Of a DNA stretch of 16,894 nt, positions 14,423 to 16,894 are shown one piece after another. This stretch comes from CAYGTS01 sp964352905. Its GTDB lineage: Bacteria > Pseudomonadota > Gammaproteobacteria > JAHCLG01. The notes under the pieces are model-generated. The model saw only the letters and a program-made list of their open reading frames with translations. It did no database searches and was not told the DNA's origin. A program made the translations under genes and the position numbers. The stretch is taken from positions 1 through 16,894 of the forward strand of contig CAYGTS010000048.1 of the NCBI GenBank assembly GCA_964352905.1, read 5' to 3'. Position 1 is the stretch's first letter; each line of letters opens with the position of its first letter.

Positions 14423-14854
14423 ATGGCCTTGGAACAAACTTTATCAATTATCAAGCCGGATGGCGTGGAAAAAAACATTATTGGGCAAGTGTATAGCCGT
14501 TTTGAGCAAGCGGGTTTGCAAATTGTTGCTGCAAAAATGATGCAATTAAGCCAACAACAAGCTGAGCAATTCTATGAAGTTCACAAGTCTCGTCCCTTTT
14601 TCAACGACTTAGTAAAGTTCATGATTTCAGGCCCGGTGATGGTGCAAGTGTTACAAGGTGAGAATGCTATTGCAAAAAATCGTGAAGTCATGGGTGCGAC
14701 GAATCCTAAAGAAGCAGCTAAAGGTACGATTCGTGCGGATTTTGCCGATTCCATCGATGAAAATGTGGTGCATGGTTCAGATGCGGCTGATACCGCAACC
14801 CGTGAAATTCAATTTTTTTTCGAGCCGGCTGAACTTTGCAAGAGAAAACGATAA
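14423..14854 (+). CDS. ndk: Nucleoside diphosphate kinase
   Basis: A 143-aa enzyme, the standard length, that transfers phosphate from ATP to nucleoside diphosphates through a phospho-histidine. The active-site His is H117 in NVVHGSDA, K11 is in the SIIKPDGV motif, and NREVMGATNP and GTIRADFA are intact. The ATG at 14423 was chosen because MALEQTLSIIKPD is the family N-terminus and GGAG lies just upstream; the frame stays open further upstream but would cover the promoter. The gene lies 5 bases before rlmN, matching the ndk-rlmN order common in gammaproteobacteria. Confidence 0.97.
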   Translation: MALEQTLSIIKPDGVEKNIIGQVYSRFEQAGLQIVAAKMMQLSQQQAEQFYEVHKSRPFFNDLVKFMISGPVMVQVLQGENAIAKNREVMGATNPKEAAKGTIRADFADSIDENVVHGSDAADTATREIQFFFEPAELCKRKR

Positions 14855-14859
14855 ATATC

Positions 14860-15993
14860 ATGAGCGAGCGTATCAACTTAGCCAATTACAGTGAAAAAGA
14901 ACTCGAAGGGTTTTTTGTACGGTTAGGTGAACCGAAATTTCGTGCGCGCCAATTTATTCATTGGGTTCACCAAATGGGTGTGATTGATTTTGCGCAAATG
15001 ACAAACTTCAAAAAAGCCTTGCGCGATCAACTCGTTGAAAATGCTTGCATTGAATTTCCTGTGATTAGCCATCAACAACGCTCGCAAGATGGCACACGCA
15101 AATGGGTGTTGCAATTAGCAGATGGCCAATGTATTGAAACGGTCTACATACCCGAAGCTGCGCGCGGTACCTTGTGTATTTCATCGCAGGTTGGTTGTGC
15201 GCTGAATTGCCAATTTTGCTCAACGGCACAACAAGGCTTTAATCGCGATTTAACGCTGGGTGAAATTATTGGCCAAGTGTGGATCGCAACACGCGAATTA
15301 TCTAGCGATGGCACATCACGCGAGCATGTCATTACCAATATTGTACTAATGGGCATGGGTGAGCCATTGCTTAATTACGATAATGTGTTAGCGTCAACCG
15401 AATTAATGCTGGCTGATTATGCTTATAATTTATCTAAGTATCGTGTTACCTTGAGTACTTCCGGCATTGTGCCAAAAATGTCGCAACTAGCTGCAGCCAG
15501 TAAGATTTCCTTAGCGGTTTCTTTGCATGCGCCAAATGACGAATTGCGCAATCAACTGGTGCCAATCAATCGCAAATATCCTTTAGAACAACTCATGGCT
15601 GCGTGCCGCGAATTTTTCAAAGATGAACCTAAACGCCAAGTGACTATGGAATATGTCATGATTGATAATGTGAATGACAAGCCGCAGCATGCGCAGCAAT
15701 TAAGCAAATTATTACGAGGCATTCCGGTTAAGATTAATTTGATTCCATTTAACCCGTTTCCTGGCACGGAGTTAAAGCGTTCATCTGCTGCCGCAATTGC
15801 CACTTTTCGTGAAATTTTACAGCAAGCAGGCTATAACACGATTGTTAGAAAAACACGTGGTGATGATATCGATGCGGCCTGTGGTCAATTAGTTGGTAAA
15901 GTGATTGCCAAAAATTTTCGCAAACAAAAAGTGAGTGAGGCAGTGATTGTTGATCAACGTCATTTAATCAAAGAAGCTGTAGCAGACTTATGA
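14860..15993 (+). CDS. rlmN: Dual-specificity 23S rRNA/tRNA (adenine-C2) methyltransferase RlmN
   Basis: A 377-aa radical-SAM enzyme that methylates C2 of A2503 in 23S rRNA and A37 in some tRNAs. The 4Fe-4S ligands are C113, C117 and C120 in CALNCQFC. The SAM-binding GMGEP motif is present, as are SLHAPNDELR, and the mechanistic cysteine that carries the methyl group is C341 in DDIDAACGQL. Length and motif spacing are normal. The ATG at 14860 is preceded by AAGAGAAAA and lies 5 bases after the ndk stop, so the genes are probably co-transcribed. The enzyme depends on Fe-S cluster supply, relevant given the altered isc locus at 6718-8636. Confidence 0.96.
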   Translation: MSERINLANYSEKELEGFFVRLGEPKFRARQFIHWVHQMGVIDFAQMTNFKKALRDQLVENACIEFPVISHQQRSQDGTRKWVLQLADGQCIETVYIPEAARGTLCISSQVGCALNCQFCSTAQQGFNRDLTLGEIIGQVWIATRELSSDGTSREHVITNIVLMGMGEPLLNYDNVLASTELMLADYAYNLSKYRVTLSTSGIVPKMSQLAAASKISLAVSLHAPNDELRNQLVPINRKYPLEQLMAACREFFKDEPKRQVTMEYVMIDNVNDKPQHAQQLSKLLRGIPVKINLIPFNPFPGTELKRSSAAAIATFREILQQAGYNTIVRKTRGDDIDAACGQLVGKVIAKNFRKQKVSEAVIVDQRHLIKEAVADL

Positions 15994-16042
15994 AGTTACA
16001 GTGATTCCCGCCGTATTGTCTGATTACTCAAGAACAGTCAGC

Positions 16043-16072
16043 TTGCCTAAATATGGCTGTTCCCAAGCTACA
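16043..16072 (-). repeat. Palindromic element copy D (eroded left end)
   Basis: TTGCCTAAATATGG, then CTGTTCCC and CTACA, match the left end of copies A and C (TAGCCCAAATATGG, GTTCCC, CTAC) at about 80% of positions, in minus orientation. A weaker match to the core, GCCGTATT, lies upstream near 16010 and could be the remains of the inverted arm. The copy lies in the 180-base gap between rlmN and rodZ, just before the rodZ promoter. The rest of this gap shows no gene. Confidence 0.6.
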
Positions 16073-16102
16073 TAGCGGAATTGCTGATCAGAAATGTGAT
16101 AC

Positions 16103-16132
16103 TTGCTAAATGCATGCCTAGCACGTTATTAT
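16103..16132 (+). promoter_or_regulatory. Probable rodZ promoter
   Basis: TTGCTA (16103-16108), an 18-base spacer and TATTAT (16127-16132, five of six matches) lie 41 bases before the rodZ ATG. The site lies just downstream of repeat copy D, so rodZ has its own promoter although it follows rlmN in the same direction. Confidence 0.5.
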
Positions 16133-16173
16133 AAAAGAGTTTTTGCCAGACAAACCCTTAAGGTAGCAGGATT

Positions 16174-16806
16174 ATGACAGAAGAGATGCAAGTGACTGAA
16201 GATAAGGCGCTTAATACAGAATCCTTAATCACCATTGGTCGCACCCTCGTGGCTGCACGTGAAGAGCGTAACTTATCGCGCGCTGAAATTGCCAAAGCAT
16301 TGCATTTGCCGCAACGCATTATCGATGATCTTGAATCCAATCAATTTAGCAACCATCCTGGTGCGATATTCATGCGCGGTTATCTTAGGCTTTATGCGCG
16401 TTATCTGTGTTTGCCAACGGATGTCTTAATGAAAGAATTTGATGAGCTTAATTTGCAAGCGCCTGCCCAAACGATGAATCTTAAGCCGCGTGTCTATAAA
16501 CACCAAAAAAATATTAGTCCTCATTTAATCCGCTTGATTACTTTTTTCATTTTCATGGTGATTTTAGCTATGGTCGTTATTTGGTGGCGCGGGCACCATA
16601 TGGATGAATTTTTTAGTAAACATCTATTACAAAAACAACCACAGGATGCCACGTTAGCCATTAATGATAAATTGCTAAAAAATTCTGATAGTTATTCGGC
16701 CGATGAGTTGATGCAGCTACCCGCGCATGAAACTCTCGCTGAAAATCATTCGGCAAAACCGCGTAAATTGCATTATGCGGGCGACCCGAGACGCCATCTT
16801 TTTTAA
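16174..16806 (+). CDS. rodZ: Short RodZ-like cell-shape protein
   Basis: A 210-aa type II membrane protein. The N-terminal cytoplasmic helix-turn-helix domain (about 20-95; IGRTLVAAREERNLSRAEIAK, then LPQRIIDDLE, then GAIFMRGYLRLYARYL) is the RodZ domain that binds MreB and links the cytoskeleton to wall synthesis. A basic juxtamembrane segment and one transmembrane helix (118-138) follow. The periplasmic part is only about 70 residues, with no DUF4115 beta domain; E. coli RodZ has 337 residues. The cytoplasmic domain and membrane anchor are the parts most needed for MreB binding, so the protein can still work. An AAGG/CAGG ribosome site precedes the ATG. The stop lies 4 bases before element copy E, so loss of a longer tail by insertion or recombination is possible. 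Confidence 0.85.
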   Translation: MTEEMQVTEDKALNTESLITIGRTLVAAREERNLSRAEIAKALHLPQRIIDDLESNQFSNHPGAIFMRGYLRLYARYLCLPTDVLMKEFDELNLQAPAQTMNLKPRVYKHQKNISPHLIRLITFFIFMVILAMVVIWWRGHHMDEFFSKHLLQKQPQDATLAINDKLLKNSDSYSADELMQLPAHETLAENHSAKPRKLHYAGDPRRHLF

Positions 16807-16810
16807 TCGG

Positions 16811-16894
16811 TTTGTAACTATTCAGTAAGCTTAATTGTAAATTTACCAAGAACGTTCAGATTTGGCGATAAAAACGGCGAAAATATTTTTGAGA
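16811..16894 (-). repeat. Palindromic element copy E (right end; cut by window edge)
   Basis: Starts with the terminal repeat TTTGTAACTATTCA (16811-16824), the exact reverse complement of 42-55. From 16849 to the end it matches the reverse complement of 5704-5750 with only two or three mismatches, including the TAAAAACGGCGAAAAT core. Distances from terminal repeat to core agree with the trmJ copy. It has the same orientation as copy A at the other end of the window. The copy continues beyond the window. Confidence 0.87.

Noticed and set aside
16031..16069. Interleaved complementary words (GAACAG/CTGTTC and AGCTTG/CAAGCT) could form a pseudoknot downstream of rlmN.
   Set aside because: The words are only 6 bases long and overlap the eroded repeat copy D, which explains most of the sequence.
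1..16894. CRISPR array, tRNA, rRNA or riboswitch.
   Set aside because: No regularly spaced direct repeats, cloverleaf or known riboswitch pattern was seen on either strand by eye.

Overview
The window looks like a chromosomal segment of an AT-rich gammaproteobacterium. The best fit is an intracellular, Legionellales-like lineage (Legionella / Coxiella / Rickettsiella type). This rests on gene order (suhB, trmJ, iscS, iscU, iscA; then ndk, rlmN, rodZ), on decayed Fic and DUF4143 genes, and on large helix-rich proteins of unknown family of the sort common among secreted effectors. The lineage is an inference; no rRNA or other phylogenetic marker was available for comparison.

Layout. 1-471: end of a dispersed repeat, then the C-terminal remnant of a DUF4143-type ATPase. 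490-3449: a dicarboxylate/glutamate symporter and a YadG/YadH-type ABC exporter pair, with start and stop codons overlapping. 3457-3972: another repeat copy joined to the C-terminal half of a Fic-family protein. 3947-5227 (minus strand): suhB and a small secreted Cys-containing protein, separated by a 67-bp palindrome. 5283-9152: a tight plus-strand cluster of trmJ, a DUF2628 membrane protein, iscS, a degenerate iscU, iscA and a BamE-like secreted protein. 9244-14287: three unfamiliar proteins: a 647-aa helical protein, a 319-aa protein with what looks like a dead serine-recombinase N-domain, and a 682-aa HAD-domain protein. 14423-16806: ndk, rlmN and rodZ, the normal housekeeping neighbourhood but without pilF/pilW.

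The main discovery is a dispersed palindromic element of about 183 bp with 14-bp terminal inverted repeats (TTTGTAACTATTCA ... TGAATAGTTACAAA) and an internal 16-bp perfect inverted repeat (TAAAAACGGCGAAAAT). Five full, partial or eroded copies are visible (1-55, 3457-3510, 5604-5786, 16043-16072, 16811-16894). The intact copy lies in frame inside trmJ and adds 61 codons without a stop, so the tRNA methyltransferase is predicted to carry a repeat-encoded peptide. This resembles the Rickettsia palindromic elements, but I do not recognise the sequence. Two other copies sit exactly where gene remnants lose their N-termini, so the element is associated with gene decay.

A second theme is a remodelled ISC locus. 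IscR, HscB, HscA and ferredoxin are absent from the window. IscS lacks the C-terminal tail that docks IscU, and the IscU homologue lacks its first cluster-ligand Cys and the neighbouring Asp. IscS may mainly serve tRNA thiolation here, with cluster assembly done by another system elsewhere in the genome. Convincing sigma70-like promoters precede suhB, the recombinase-like gene, the HAD gene, ndk and rodZ. No intergenic stretch exceeds 300 bases.
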